From assembly GCA_947172415.1 (NCBI GenBank), contig OX359191.1, positions 1,674,001 through 1,738,000 on the forward strand: a stretch of 64,000 nucleotides of DNA. Reading direction: 5' to 3'. A program made the translations under genes and the position numbers. The notes under the pieces are model-generated. The model had not been told where the DNA came from. It saw nothing but the letters and a program-made list of their open reading frames with translations, and did not search any database. This document shows, one piece after another, positions 12,158 to 25,200 of the stretch; the first letter of the stretch is position 1, and every line of letters starts with the position of its first letter. The stretch comes from Chondrosia reniformis (taxonomy: Eukaryota > Porifera > Demospongiae > Chondrillida > Chondrillidae).

Positions 12158-14941
12158 TCACTTTAAGGGGAGTTTCTTGTCAAGTTCTTCATACAACTCC
12201 ATACCAACATCTGTGAGGAAGTTAACCCATTCAATGGGATATTTCACAATGCTGTCAAACTTGGACAACTGGTGATTTTTAAACCCATCTTTAATGGCTG
12301 CCTACATACCAATTGACAATACACGATTATCAGACATCCAATATATTGTGATAAGTATAAAAATACATTCTAATGATTTTAAAGAAGCCTTTCTGTACAC
12401 TATACACCATGGATAGGTACTTGAGGCAGGCGACCTACCTTTAGTATGGATAGGTACTTGAGGCAGGCAACCTATCTTCAGTATGGATAGGTACTTGAGG
12501 CAGGCAACCTACCTTCAGTATGGATAGGTACTTGAGGCAGGCAACCTATCTTCAGTATGGATAGGTACTTGAGGCAGGCGACCTACCTTCAGTATGGATA
12601 GGTACTTGAGGCAGGCAACCTATCTTCAGTATGGATAGGTACTTGAGGCAGGCAACCTACCTTCAGTATGGATAGGTACTTGAGGCAGGCGACCTACCTT
12701 CAGTATGGATAGGTACTTGAGGCAGATGACCTACCTTTAGTATGGATAGGTACTTGAGGCAGGCAACCTACCTTCAGTATGGATAGGTACTTGAGGCAGG
12801 CAACCTACCTTCAGTATGGATAGGTACTTGAGGCAGGCGACCTACCTTCAGTATGGATAGGTACTTGAGGCAGATGACCTACCTTTAGTATGGATAGGTA
12901 CTTGAGGCAAGTGACTAGTCTACAGAAAGTGAAATTGGTTTCATCCAAAAACTTTGGCAAATCTTTTGGTTCACTTTTACAGAATTCCTTTTTGTAGTCA
13001 TTCCATAAAGTATCAGCATCACCTGAGGCTGTATATACATAATATACATAAAATATATCAAAAAGGTAGAATATCTGATTATATACCAATACACTTATAT
13101 ACACATGCAGATACACCTTATGTATAAGAAATGTTGAATTAGATTATATATTCATATAGCTAATAGTGCAACTCACTAGCCAGACTTTCACATTCCACTA
13201 AAGAGTAGTATCCAAACTTCTTGGGATCTTGGAACATTACGATGAATTCAGCCAAATCAAGCAGTGGTGGACCATTTTTATAATACTTCCAATTCAAGAC
13301 TGCCTTTATCTTAAACTATTATGTAATGAAAATAATGAACAACAAGCCATATGTACCACAATGATCAATGCTTATAAACATATACCTACTTCTGCTCCAG
13401 GGCCCTCTTCAAATATAAAGTTTGAAAGGATGGCATTTCCATGGACAATTGCTGAATAGCATAGTACAAACAGACCATATATAGCTATAGATACATCTAT
13501 ATTCTATAATAATAATAAAGTAAGTTTACTTTCAATGAAACACTCCTCGGGCAGTCTGGCAATGAGTCTCTCAGTTCTTTCAAAAAGTTGCTTTGTCTTA
13601 TCATGAACCAACTTTTTATCATGAACTTCATTAAAGTGCTTGAACCAAGTATTAAACTTCAGAAATTGGCATCAAATATGTAATTTTCATCTGAACACTA
13701 ATTAGCTGCTATGTATACTAGGAAGTATAACAAGCTAAAATACTTAATATAAGTAGCTGCAGTTTTAATCTTGACATGATAGAACATATTAGCATGCTCT
13801 GGATTAAAACAAGCCAGGCAATTTAAACTGTCTGGTTGTTCAGCTCTTGGAATAAAAAATAACAACGGAAGGTATGCATGCACACTCAACTGAAATACTT
13901 TGTTTTAGGGTAATACACCAATTAAGACGTTTCTATGCCTACAAAAAGTAACAGTACCATGTCTTCTAGAGTTGATAGGTTTTCTTGTGAACACATTTTC
14001 CCTTTAGACTCTTCAGTTGGTAAGCACAACTGATGGAGCTTTGCTAGAAACTGTAGACATACTCTATGAATAGTAGACTCAGATCCTTTAGGTATCAAAG
14101 ATGGATTATCAAAGCGACGTCCCTGAGAAACACATATTAGAGCATGCATAGTGTATTGAACATTTCACATATCTTGCGTACAACATCGACACCTACTTTG
14201 ACATATTCCATGACAAAGAAATTAACAACTTCCATATCATCACTGCTCTGGTACAATGGCTTTGGAACTTTGATACCATTTTCAGATAAAGTATGCAACA
14301 TTGTAAAGTACTTATCATCAGCCTAAAATTAGTAATGGCATAATACTGTATTCATGAGTATGTGGGAATGATGCAACCAAAAATCCATTCGTATATTGAA
14401 TGGGCCTAGGGTGGCCATGTTTTTGCCTACTTAACTACAGTATTCTGTGACATAGGTCTATGCATCTGTCACTGTGCATATATATAGATCTAAAAATTAA
14501 TAACTGTTGCTATGGCTATTAACAGCGATGTGAAAATTCTAATAGTTAAGTTTTTGAAGGTATATTTACTAGAGAGGCAATACAGGTTCAATGAAACTCA
14601 CATTGTACCACTTATCTTCCTGTTCTTTGGAATTAAACTTAACCACCACTAGATAAGTTGTGCGTGACTCCTCATCCTTCAAAGTCAACTTGTAAGTGCG
14701 AGGTGAGGATTTGCCTTGACTACGTATGTATGGGTCGAGAATTACATCATCTGGAAATCCGTAGCCTACATGTACATACTCAACATAATACTTACGAACT
14801 TAGGACTTCATAAGACACTGACAACTTAAGTCCAGGCTTATAATTTAGAAATATTTTCTTTTTCATAGAGTCAAATTTTCGATCGGTAGATTCGACCATT
14901 CTAGCTAGTGCTTCTACGGCGGGTGGGTCCTCCGAGGCCAT
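12158..14941 (-). CDS. APH/choline-kinase-fold protein, probable pseudokinase (9 exons)
   Basis: Exons: 14941-14800, 14765-14602, 14322-14197, 14122-13958, 13656-13530, 13451-13390, 13303-13177, 13028-12883, 12301-12158; 400 residues in one frame. The fold is the aminoglycoside/choline phosphotransferase type, like the kinase domain of ACAD10/11. Seen: the N-lobe lysine strand (YLVVVKFNS), the hinge strand FFVMEYVKGRRFDNPSL, the helix FLAKLHQLCL and the catalytic loop. That loop reads VHGNAILSNFIF where active members have HGD...N, and the metal-binding D(F/W) reads LNW (AVLNWKYYKNGPPLLDLAEF). Both catalytic aspartates are therefore asparagine, which argues for a pseudokinase or altered chemistry. 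The exon 1 donor (GTTCGT) is weak but keeps phase. The exon 8 donor is the first unit of the 37-bp minisatellite. The gene is head-to-head with the VWA-EGF gene. Confidence 0.85.
12409..12910 (-). repeat. 37-bp minisatellite built from an exon end and its splice donor, about 14 copies
   Basis: About 14 copies of a 37-bp unit (plus strand ATGGATAGGTACTTGAGGCA + GGCAACCTACCTTCAGT). Read on the gene strand, the last about 30 coding bases of the kinase-like exon 8 and its donor (CTAAAG|GTAGGT at 12883/12882) are the first unit. Every later unit repeats CTGAAG|GTAGGT or the close variant GATAGGT. Unit variants recur in a partly ordered way (GCGACC, GCAACC, GATGACC), suggesting amplification in blocks. 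Confidence 0.9.
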
Positions 14942-16080
14942 GAATGACAACTTCAGCCGGGACACCACCAGTGACTAGAAACACTTATCTCGGAATCACT
15001 AAGAGAACCTTCTTCAGGATCTAAAGACTCGGAATGATACCCGGACATGCCCAGCAACCCAAAAGTCATTTTGCGCGCATTATATATTATATAACGATGC
15101 CCAGGCAATGCCGCATGCCCAGACAACCCAAAAGTCATTTCGCATTTCGCGTAGTCTGATGAAATCAGACCCTTTCATTGCGCAATCACTGCTTCACCGC
15201 AGTCGATAAGGTCTGATTTTTGCGCGCATAAACTAAATAATGCTATCCCTACTTTACTCCAGTCGTGAACACAGTTCAAATATTTTCTTCATTTTGATAA
15301 AACTCATAATGGACGTTTAAATATGGTTGCTTGTTGTCAGTGTCCCACGAAGTGAATATAACAGTTACTAGTCTAGTATATGATACAGAAGGCATGGAAT
15401 AATTAGGTTACTGCAATTCGTGTCAAGTGTAAATGTAATGTGATGGCAATACAAATGCGTTGATAATTCACTTATACGTACATAGGCTCACTTAATTATG
15501 GATATACACGTGAGCTGAATTTCAAATATAGAATAATATCCTAATTCATTGAAAGATGCAGATTTACACAAAGAATTGCGTCATTTCTAATATGCTTTAT
15601 CGTATGATTATAGCTGGCTATAACATAATATTGAAATATGATTTAGCTACCTTGTATAGCCTGTAGTGCTATATTATCAATCTATTTTAATTAAGACTAT
15701 ATATTATATATATATACATGTATAATCTTCAATCTATATCTACCAACATGTTGCTAGGATATACTGTGGCTATACAGTGGTATTGCATAATGTTAAATAT
15801 GCTTATCAGGGTAGACAAGACATATGGATCAAAAAGGTGCAAATATGCGACCAATTGATATTTGCTTCAAGCTTAAGATGCCATTACCTAAAATTGGTGT
15901 GTATGTGTACTATTCACTTAAAAGCAGCACATACACATATACTATAACAGATAAATGCAGACAGTTCACACTTAGGAGTGTAAGTCAGGTGGGAGGCGCG
16001 GTTGCCACAACCAGCTCTCCATATATATATAAGTACACATATAGGTGCTTAGGAGTAGTATAGCTGGTTTGCACGTAAAA
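14942..16080. promoter_or_regulatory. Bidirectional intergenic region
   Basis: About 1.1 kb between two divergent start codons, so it should hold both promoters. Near the minus-strand gene a block is duplicated (ACCCAAAAGTCATTTYGC at about 15056 and 15127). A perfect short hairpin, GTCTGAT-GAA-ATCAGAC, lies at about 15153-15170, and TTTTGCGCGCAT-type strings recur at about 15067 and 15218. The open frames here (e.g. 15824-16063) lack splice or family support. Confidence 0.45.
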
Positions 16081-19000
16081 ATGAAGTTAGATTTTAGCAA
16101 AAGTATCAAAAACCTAATTCTGCTGTTGCTACTACTACTGATAATAAAGAAATCTTATTCTAATCGTGAGTTGCTTGTCTTTATCTATAATTGAGATCAA
16201 TAGAGTTACAAATATTATTATAGAAAAGAAATATAAAGAATATATATTTAGAACAATATATAAGGCTTATCACTGTAATATATAAATAACATGATAATAG
16301 TATAAGTAGGTTTTTCAAGTTTTTAAATATATACCAATCTAAAGCCTGCAGGAGAAACCAAAGACAGTTTTATATCAAAAGGATTGCTAACGAAGAGAAA
16401 AGATTAATACCGATTCTCTATGAAGTGATTGCCAATGAGAAGGCAGATAGCAAACCTAGAACTAGACAAGACTTTTACAATGCTTTGAAAGAATTAGATA
16501 TCATATCTGATGGCGATGGAGGCTACAGTCACTTTGTCCAGAGCTTACTCACTACAACCATCAGTTTGCTACAAAACTGTGTGACCTTTTCACCAAATTA
16601 CCCAAGGAACTCCTTACTTAAAGATACCTTAACTAGTATTATGCTTCACGTTGAGCAGAAAGAAATTACTGAATCTCTAAGACAGCAGTTTAGACTGGCA
16701 AGTTGTTGGGCATATAATGAAGGAGTGCTCCCGCTAAGTAAATTTAAAAAATCTGAACCATCTGGAAGGCAGAGTAGATTACAAACATTTTTTCAAGAAC
16801 TTTCTAAGGATCCAGTTACCTTGGCAGACCTCTTGGGATTCTATTTACCTCACAGGAGCATTGCATTTGTATTTGATACAGCACTGGCCAGTGATGTCAG
16901 TTTGTTCAATGTTTTGGCTAAAAGTGGATCCATTGCCAGATATTACATCATACAGCTTCTACAAGAAAAGAGTAAGTATCCAACATTTATTGTACATGTA
17001 TATATGTACATATATACAGTAATGCAGCATTAACAAACTTATTTGGAAAGAAGGATACAGATCTAGAAACATACATATTTAATTCAATCAAAGTTTTAAG
17101 CATTTTAATTATCATCCCTACTTCAGCTCATGATGCACTCAAACATATATATATAGAAGTGATATGTATGGTTAAAAGTCACTTGAATTTCAATATAATA
17201 TATATGCCACCAGGCCCTATATATATAGGGAAAATTAAGAGATTGAAATATCTTTGCTCGGAAATATGATATAGTCTATATATACATATATATGGATATA
17301 TATGCAGTCATGCAACGGTAAACATGTTAATCAAGTGCACATATTTCTTTATGAAGTCTCATCAAGAGAATACTGATACATTTATGGTTTCAAAGAATTA
17401 TGAGAATGTACATACGTACATTCTTGAAAGGTAAAAGGCAAATTAGCAAAAGTCTATAGAGCAAATTTCAAATTGTTTTTAAATGATTTTTTGACTCCTG
17501 CTAAGCCGTAGTGAACACAACAATTACCTCAACAATCAGCAAGCAAGTCTATATATTGATCTAATTTCACATTGTTTTAAAACGTTTTGACTCTTGTTAA
17601 GCCGTAGTGAATTCGAACACAACAATTACTCCATCAGTCTTGTTGTTATAGTAACTGCAGTGTATATATGTGTGTATAATTATATGTATATGTTCTTGTG
17701 CATGTGTACGGTGTATATATCTTTCTTCTGTATAATTCCTCATGTTCATATATAATACACTCCTTTCATCATTCTATTTATCTTCATATATATTCTATAC
17801 ATGTCTGTATATCTACTCTCTTTTAGACTTACGTAAGTATATATATATATATATAATAAAACATGTTTGCTTCTACATATAATTCTCAATACATAATATA
17901 TCAGTTATCTGCACAGTGCATAAAGTACATAAATTCTCATGCAAGATTGTATCACTTGTTTACTTTCATTCAGTCCAAGAAGCTGAGATATTTGATGCTG
18001 GAGTAGATAGAACACATCTATTCACAAGAACAACCACTATTGAGGGTAACAGCACAAGTTCCTGCTACAAACCAGTAATTGAAGCAATATTAAACACAAT
18101 AGAGGCTTGTACTCCTTATTCTAATATTTATGTAATAAGCCGATCAGTTTCCAGTGATATCAAGGATATCTCAAAAGTGTTTGAAGCAGCTAAATCCAAA
18201 CACATAACTATCAATGTACTATATTTTGATAAAGGATGTGATAACAATGAATTTGAGGATTTATTACCAATTGTAAGCAATACAGGAGGGGTCATATTAC
18301 AGAGTTTTGAAGTATTTGAGGATTTTCTTCAACTTATCAGTGACACAAACTTTCAGGTTAGTCAACCTCTATACTATATAATATGCATATTTTGCATATG
18401 ACTTATGCTATATACATATACATTATTTATGAACATATTTTGCAGTTAATTTCCTTAAATTGTACATCATATATACAGTGAACTCTCCATCCAAGGGACG
18501 GGCTGGGACACCAGTATTTGTCCTTTGAGTGGAGGTGTCCTTAACTCGGAAACTTTTACAACAATGTCACCACAATCATGAATTTCACATTAATTGCCAT
18601 CAACAACATCATAATAATTAAAGTTATATACCATGTTATAGTCAATTACAAACAGGTAAATTATACTGCAACACATCACACAGACCTAAAATACGATCGA
18701 CTATCACTGTACTTTGCTTTCCAAGTAAGGTTATCAATGCGGCTATTCCATGACTGAATGATGGACATTGTAAAGCGATGGATTGCTCCTCGGACAGTCC
18801 GTTAATGGAAAGTACACTGTACAAAATTCATAAAATGTCTTAAATGCCAGCACCTAAAAATATTTATATAGTACAATAATGTCTACATCATTCATATATC
18901 CAAAATACAGCATAACATGTACAGGATGTTGTAACTATGAAAAAAATGTGCAGCTCTATTATACATTATTCTGTAGGGACAGTTTCTAATGTCAGAATCT

Positions 19001-22000
19001 GAAACAACTGAACTAATAGACGTGACACAAGTAGAAGAAAGTGCTACTAAATTAACCAATTTGGACCAAGAAGAACTGCTTAAGGAATTGAACAAGTATT
19101 CATCCTGCCACAGGGTGATTAAAACTACCCTTGATGAAATCATCTACCTCTTATTTAACACAAAATATGCTGACGTGGATGTAGTACTGATCCGAGATCC
19201 CGAGGGAAGACTATCAGCCATTGAAGTAGACAAACACCTTATTTACTCTATTAATACTGATAAAGTTGGTGAATGGCAGATGTGTAGCATAAAGGATACA
19301 GTTCTTCAAGTTGGGTCCTCTCAGCTTGTAGACTTTGCTTTAGATTTTACAGAGATCAGCGATTATACTCAAACAAAGTTTAGAACAGCCAATGGACCAA
19401 AAGGTGGTCTTACCTTCTGTTCTGTTATCTGTATATGTATACATTTAGTGGCCTTATCCATAGCCTTTGAATAGACATTTGCAATATGTGCACATGCACA
19501 TGTATCCATTTTCAGGAACTTATGTATGCATTCATTAATTATACAGAGTTGTATACATATTATGTGTACTTTATTTGATTTCACATTGTATGTTATACAT
19601 GGACTATTATTATCTTTATAGAGTGCTTTGGTGCTTGGCTCGCGATTCGATCCCAAAACCTGTTTGATATTGGAGATTCCTGCCCTCTATACTTGAACCT
19701 GTTACATCCTGATGGATCACTGTCGTCATCTCACCCACTTTTGAATTGTGATGTATTTCTGCAGACCAAAGCCACATTTCTACCACAGCACTCCTTGTAC
19801 TACCAAATAGAGGGTTGTGATGATAAAGGAAATAGATTTAGAAAGAATCTCATTGCTCCCATTTATCATTCTACTTCAAACAAATTTGTAAAAGTGTATC
19901 AACAAGAAAAAGCAAAAAAGATCTATTTTACTTTAAGGGAGGGTGAAATTTTAAAGCTACAGCACTTTGTCCAAAACTTTCTTGAAGAACCGATTATGAC
20001 AGATTTTAGAATTTCCAAGAAAAATTCAATTAACGATGAAAAGTACGTAGTTAAACTAATTATAATTGAATCCTTTAGTCAACTTAAGTTATTCACATAC
20101 TACATATATACGTATGTACTTAGGTTTGTGCTGGATCCTCAAGTCATGGGACTGGAACCTAAAGAGATGAAAACAATGACCGTAGAGTACTCTATCTCAG
20201 ACATTAGTGTTGAAATTACAGATCAACTAATTTTAACTGGCTCTGTTATTAGCCAATCAGGGAGAGAAGGTAGTGTCTGTCGACTGCATCATTTTATCTC
20301 TTTAGAAAAGGTAACATATCTACAGATTAGAATATAACATTGCATATACGTATGTATAGTTAGTCTAATGAGTCTCATAATCACCAATTGAATGTTTTGA
20401 ACCCAGGGTGGGGTCTTCATCTGCAATATATATAGATTCTCATGTATTAATACATTTATATACATATATATATATATTTATAGCTAACATGCATGCATAC
20501 TTTATATATTGTATACATGTACTAATATAATATTGCTATACATAGATGCAGTATTTGATTTATGTAATCATGTAATATAAATTATTGTATATACATATGC
20601 ACAGGTTGAAAATGTTTGTGGTTGTATCAATGGAAACTGCATACGTGAAATTGATGTTAACGATACTGAAGTAAGCTATTGTGTCTGTTCTGAAGGCTTT
20701 GTTGGGGATACCTGTAGCTCAGTCATTGGACAAAGTACGTATATATATATATATCTACATGTACGTATACATATAATTCAAAGATATATTATATATAATT
20801 CAAAGATATAATTATACATATATATGTATAGTATTGCATGTTAGCATTATGAAATTTATACCAAACACATATTCTAATAATTATACCTTCGAATGTTTGA
20901 CAATTATACTGAAGTCAAAACAATCTTTTATATACTTATAAACTATTGCATGTTTATATACATTATATAGGTGAACCTAATTGCACCGTTGAATGTCAAA
21001 ATGGTGGCACTTGCATCCCTCCTGACTCATGTCAGTGCAACTCTGGCTATACGGGGGAACTATGCAACTCAGGTTTGTCAGACGCATTATGAGAAAAGAG
21101 AAAATGAACACATCATTATTTTAAAATTTACAGAAGATCAAGTGATGTGTTGTAAAAAAGTATCAGCAAGATCACACTGTCTCAAATATCAGATTGAATG
21201 AGTCCTGGCATGCTACCATAGAAATGTAGACTAATTAGACTATACTATGTATACACACTTTATTATAGCAGTGATTAAATGTCCCCATTTATTATGTACA
21301 ATCATGAGGAATCTCTGTGTCCATGTATTTATACACACAAAATGTGTGTATGTGTTCATATTGTACATACATACAATCATGCATGATTACCTATTTGTGA
21401 TAAATTACCAAAAATTATGAAATCAGTGCCTTCTATAGAATGTGTATGATCTTTGTATTTATTTACTTCTATATATGCATGATATGATATAATAATATTG
21501 ATATAATAATTAATCCCATACCCTGTATATGCACAGCTATTTGTGACCCAGAATGTAAAAATGGCCACTGCACATCACCAAATATGTGCAGCTGTATGCC
21601 AGGTTATGGTGGAGCTACATGTGAGACACCTATCTGTGATCCTCCCTGCCAAAACAATGGCAAATGTACATCACCCAATGCGTGTGACTGTCCAGAAGGG
21701 TTTGGTGGCAATCAGTGTGAATTTCCACCAAGTCAATGCTCATCTCCGTGTTTCAATGGTGGTACCTGCATTGGTCAAGACACGTGTAAATGTGAGGATG
21801 GCTATACAGGAAAATTCTGTGATTCTGCCATATGTTCTCAAGGATGTATGAATGAAGGTATCTGTATAGCACCAGAGACCTGCATGTGCTCAGAAAAATT
21901 TTCAGGATCAAAGTGTGACATTCCTATTTGCAATCCAAACTGTGTGAATGGAAACTGCACCTCACCAAACCAGTGCACATGTGAAGAAGGCTACACAGGG

Positions 22001-24666
22001 GAAGATTGTATCGAACCCACTTGCTTCCAACAATGCCAGAATAATGGAACATGTTCAGGTCCAAATGTGTGCACTTGCACAGCTGAGTACACTGGCCTAT
22101 TCTGTGATGAACCAGTTTGTTCAGATGAATGTGTTCAGGGCAGCTGTGTAGCTCCAGACACATGTGATTGCAATTCTGGATACATTGGACCAACCTGCAG
22201 CGAATTGAATACCAGTAGATGTGATTGCCAGAATGGTGCCACCTGTATAGCACCTGGTGTCTGTAGCTGTGTTGATGGTTTTACGGGACATTTTTGTGAG
22301 ACTCCATTTTGTAATCCTCCCTGTCAAAATGGTGGACTTTGTGATGCATCTTCTATGTGTACCTGCACCTCCAATTACACTGGAATTGACTGCACAGTGC
22401 CAATCTGTTCACCTGAGTGCTTAAATGGTGGTAACTGTACAGGTGTTAATAAATGCACATGTACTGAAGACTTTAATGGAGCTCTCTGTGAAATTCGTAA
22501 GTACTATAATGACAATGTACATAATTGCCTGGAAGTATGGTACACAGTCATGTGTGATTATAGTGATTGGATTTAATATATAAAGAATGCTTAATATATA
22601 TACAGTTAACTGATACTCTTTCCTACATATACGTACGTATGTAGCTATTTGTGAGCAACCTTGTTTAAATGGCGGACAGTGTTCTCTCTCTCTCACATGT
22701 ATTTGCCCTCCTTATCACTTTGGAACACAATGTGAAGGTGCAGTGTTGTTACAAATCAAGCACATATATATGCATCCAGTCTATATATTTTATTTGTATG
22801 TGTGTGTATATACGTATATATCTGTTACGTACATGTGTACATATACTGTGAAGAAGTAGGGAGTATTTGTTGCAATCCTTATGGTATAGTCTGTGATTTT
22901 TTAAGCAACAGAAACAGATTGTTATAACAGATTCAACCTGTGGATTTTCATCACCTAAGACGAGGGTCTAAACGTTCAATTCTGTTATAATAGCTTGTTG
23001 CTGAGATGCTCAACAAATCACAAAATTTTAATTTCTTTTTTCCAAATACTATGAATGCTTATCAGAATATAAGTGTAAAAACATTTACTATGCCAAACAG
23101 CCAAATGACAGGCACATTTTCTTCTATACTTCTTTATATAATATACGAATGTTTATTTAGATCGCCGTTGCTCTGACTTTGCTTACTTTGTGGGATTCCT
23201 GTCAAATTTTGATTCTTCACTAGACCACATATTTCATCTCTATACTGAAGGAGAGACACCAGTTGATGTTGCAATTGTCTGGCCTCAAAACAATCTACCT
23301 GTGAATGTTAAGGTCTATCCTGATCGTGCATATGAGGTTCATGTGGCACCATCGCAATTTGGATACACCCTAAAGCCAAGTATAAATAGAATCGGTTATT
23401 TTGCTATTGAAACATATAACCAAGAACAAATTTCAGTGTTGATAGTCAACGAAGGGGGTGGTAGCATGGGTGTTTATCCAGCCCTACCCCTCTCTTTTGG
23501 TAGAGATGGAAATTACGAATTTTATACCTTAGGATTTGATCCCTATGAGGATCCTAAAGGCAGCTTTCAAATCCAAAATGTTGAAAATGTAATTGCAATT
23601 ATAGCTCCATATGATAACACTACCATTCAATTCAAGCCAACTATAAGAATTGTAGATTTTATTGAGGGAGTAATATATGGAAAGGGAAAGATAACAACAT
23701 TTACACTGGACAGAGGTCAAAGCTTTCTGGTGAAGCACACTCAGGATCTCAGTGGGAGCTACATTCACAGCAATAAATGGATTACAGTTCTATCTGGGCA
23801 TGAATGTGGGACTGTCCCTAATGACAGACTTCGGTGTGACCACCTGCCAGCTCAAATTCCACCAACTACTAAGTGGGGAACTAGGTTTGTGGTACCTGCA
23901 ATGGAGACACAGATATTGGGATTTGCCTTAAAAATTGTTAGTAGCCAGGCAGGAAACAATGTCACTCTAATGTGTACAACTCTTAAGGAAATTAGGACAA
24001 CAATACAATACTACACTTTAGATGAAGGCGGCTTTGTGTTTGTTGATGTTCCAGAACCATCAGATTGTACCATAGAATCAACTTTTAACACACTAATAGG
24101 ACAACTGTCCAAGGGAGCTGGTGAAAATGAATTTGATGGTGATCCACTATTGGCCATAGTTCCTAATATTGAGCTGTATATTGCAAATATTAAGTTTTCA
24201 ACTGTGGATTCAAAAGAAAAAAGTAGAAAAGGTAAAATAGAAAATTACTTCTCCCTTGTGATAGAGAAAAGCTGGTTTGATCAAGATGACATAAAATTTG
24301 ATGGTGATACGCTGGCCTCAGTTTCTGGTGGAGATAGCAGAGAGATCACGTTTTCTGACAAGACAGCATATGTGATTGTTGTTCCTAAATCTCCAGTAGA
24401 ACATGGTATTCATACTGTGCAACACACTGATTCAAAAGCAGAAATGGCATTGTTGTCCTATGGCTTTGAAGGCTTCTGGTCATATGGATACTGGGCTAGT
24501 GTTGAAAGAGGTTAGTACATGTATATACATATATTAAGTATGACATAATTTTATTGGTATAATAATAATATATTGTTATTATTATGATATTCGTATGTTA
24601 TATTGTGTACTGCATACTCTATATATTTTTGCAGCATTGTCCTGTGATTCAACCCTAGGCCTCTAA
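16081..24666 (+). CDS. Secreted VWA-like / 13x EGF / IgGFc-binding protein (12 exons)
   Basis: Exons: 16081-16165, 16345-16971, 17974-18356, 18977-19403, 19622-20042, 20124-20310, 20605-20734, 20971-21072, 21537-22496, 22645-22737, 23161-24510, 24635-24666; 1598 residues in frame. Exon 1 is a signal peptide (NLILLLLLLLIIKKSYS). Exons 2-6 resemble the hemicentin N-terminus: a VWA domain followed by its associated beta domain. The VWA metal site (DxSxS...T...D) is lost: the first motif reads FVFDTALASD. Exons 7-10 carry 13 EGF-like repeats with six-cysteine spacing and YTG/FxG turns, ten of them in exon 9. Exon 11 is an IgGFc-binding domain (HECGTVPNDRLRCDHLPAQI, then PPTTKWGTRFVVP). The last exon adds ALSCDSTLGL and a stop, giving a secreted form. 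An alternative end through the transmembrane exon at 25936 would need an internal acceptor. Confidence 0.88.
22898..23030. repeat. Inverted-repeat element in intron
   Basis: Imperfect palindrome with GTTATAACAG on the left and CTGTTATAATAG on the right, flanked by further complementary bases around GCAACA/TGTTGC. The middle carries GAGGGTCTAAACGTT, related to the motif at 2041-2080. It is a non-coding MITE-like repeat. Confidence 0.4.
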
Positions 24667-24887
24667 TGATGGCAGAAAATTAATACTTTTCAACTGTTTA
24701 TTACATAAGTATAACTAGATATGCCTGCATCACAAGTATTATGTGGTACTAATGTAGTTTATTCATTATTTTCATGAGAGAGAATGTTTTCATCACAACA
24801 TTGTAAGTGTACATGTATATATGGTAGCTATAGGTAGTAAATGTTTGCATGAACTATATAGTGAATCTAGTATCTATACGTATATAT

Positions 24888-24894
24888 CTGTCTG

Positions 24895-24937
<43 letters not shown>

Positions 24938-24967
24938 GTCTGTCTGCCTGTCTGTCTGTCTGTCTGT
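24888..24967. repeat. (TCTA)n/(TCTG)n microsatellite
   Basis: About 80 bp of perfect to near-perfect tetranucleotide repeat, TCTG then TCTA then TCTG, just downstream of the VWA-EGF gene. It is likely polymorphic in length. Confidence 0.95.
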
Positions 24968-25073
24968 ATATACATTAAAGGATAGAAAAGTGAGATGGAG
25001 AGAAATTCAAGCCTGAATGTACACATGTACGTGTAGATACATTTCATATTTTCCGCTAAATATATTATAACAA

Positions 25074-25200
25074 ACTTACAGAATGTCCGTTCAAGCTTCT
25101 AGTTCAGAGCAGCGGATCGGACAAAGCCATACATACACACGGTGGATTGTCTGTTCATCAACAGTTGCTCATGTCAACAAGCAATCGACTATCCAAACTT
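25074..25200 (-). pseudogene. Fragment of an ankyrin-channel exon
   Basis: Aligns along about 125 bp with the 3' part of exon 22 of the ankyrin-channel gene and its splice donor (52955-53085). Shared strings include ACTTACARAATGTCYGTTCAAGCTT, and near-matches continue through GAGCAG, CCATACA and GTGGATTG. Orientation relative to the homologous exon is the same (minus). Several substitutions and small indels disrupt the frame and no other exon of that gene is nearby, so it is a truncated gene fragment. It implies that related ankyrin exons once lay here or were copied in. Confidence 0.7.

Noticed and set aside
13737-13889. Possible extra exon of the APH-fold gene (LNCLACFNPEHANMFYH)
   Set aside because: Acceptor is fair but no phase-compatible donor follows, and skipping it joins exons 4 and 5 in frame with the expected family order.
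21543-22327. Overlapping open frames in other frames across the EGF exon
   Set aside because: Shadows of the EGF-repeat exon, whose own frame has regular cysteine spacing and matching splice phases.
24635-24666. Reading the short last exon of the VWA-EGF gene as certain
   Set aside because: Kept as the best end because phase and acceptor fit, but at 32 bp it cannot be told apart from chance without RNA.
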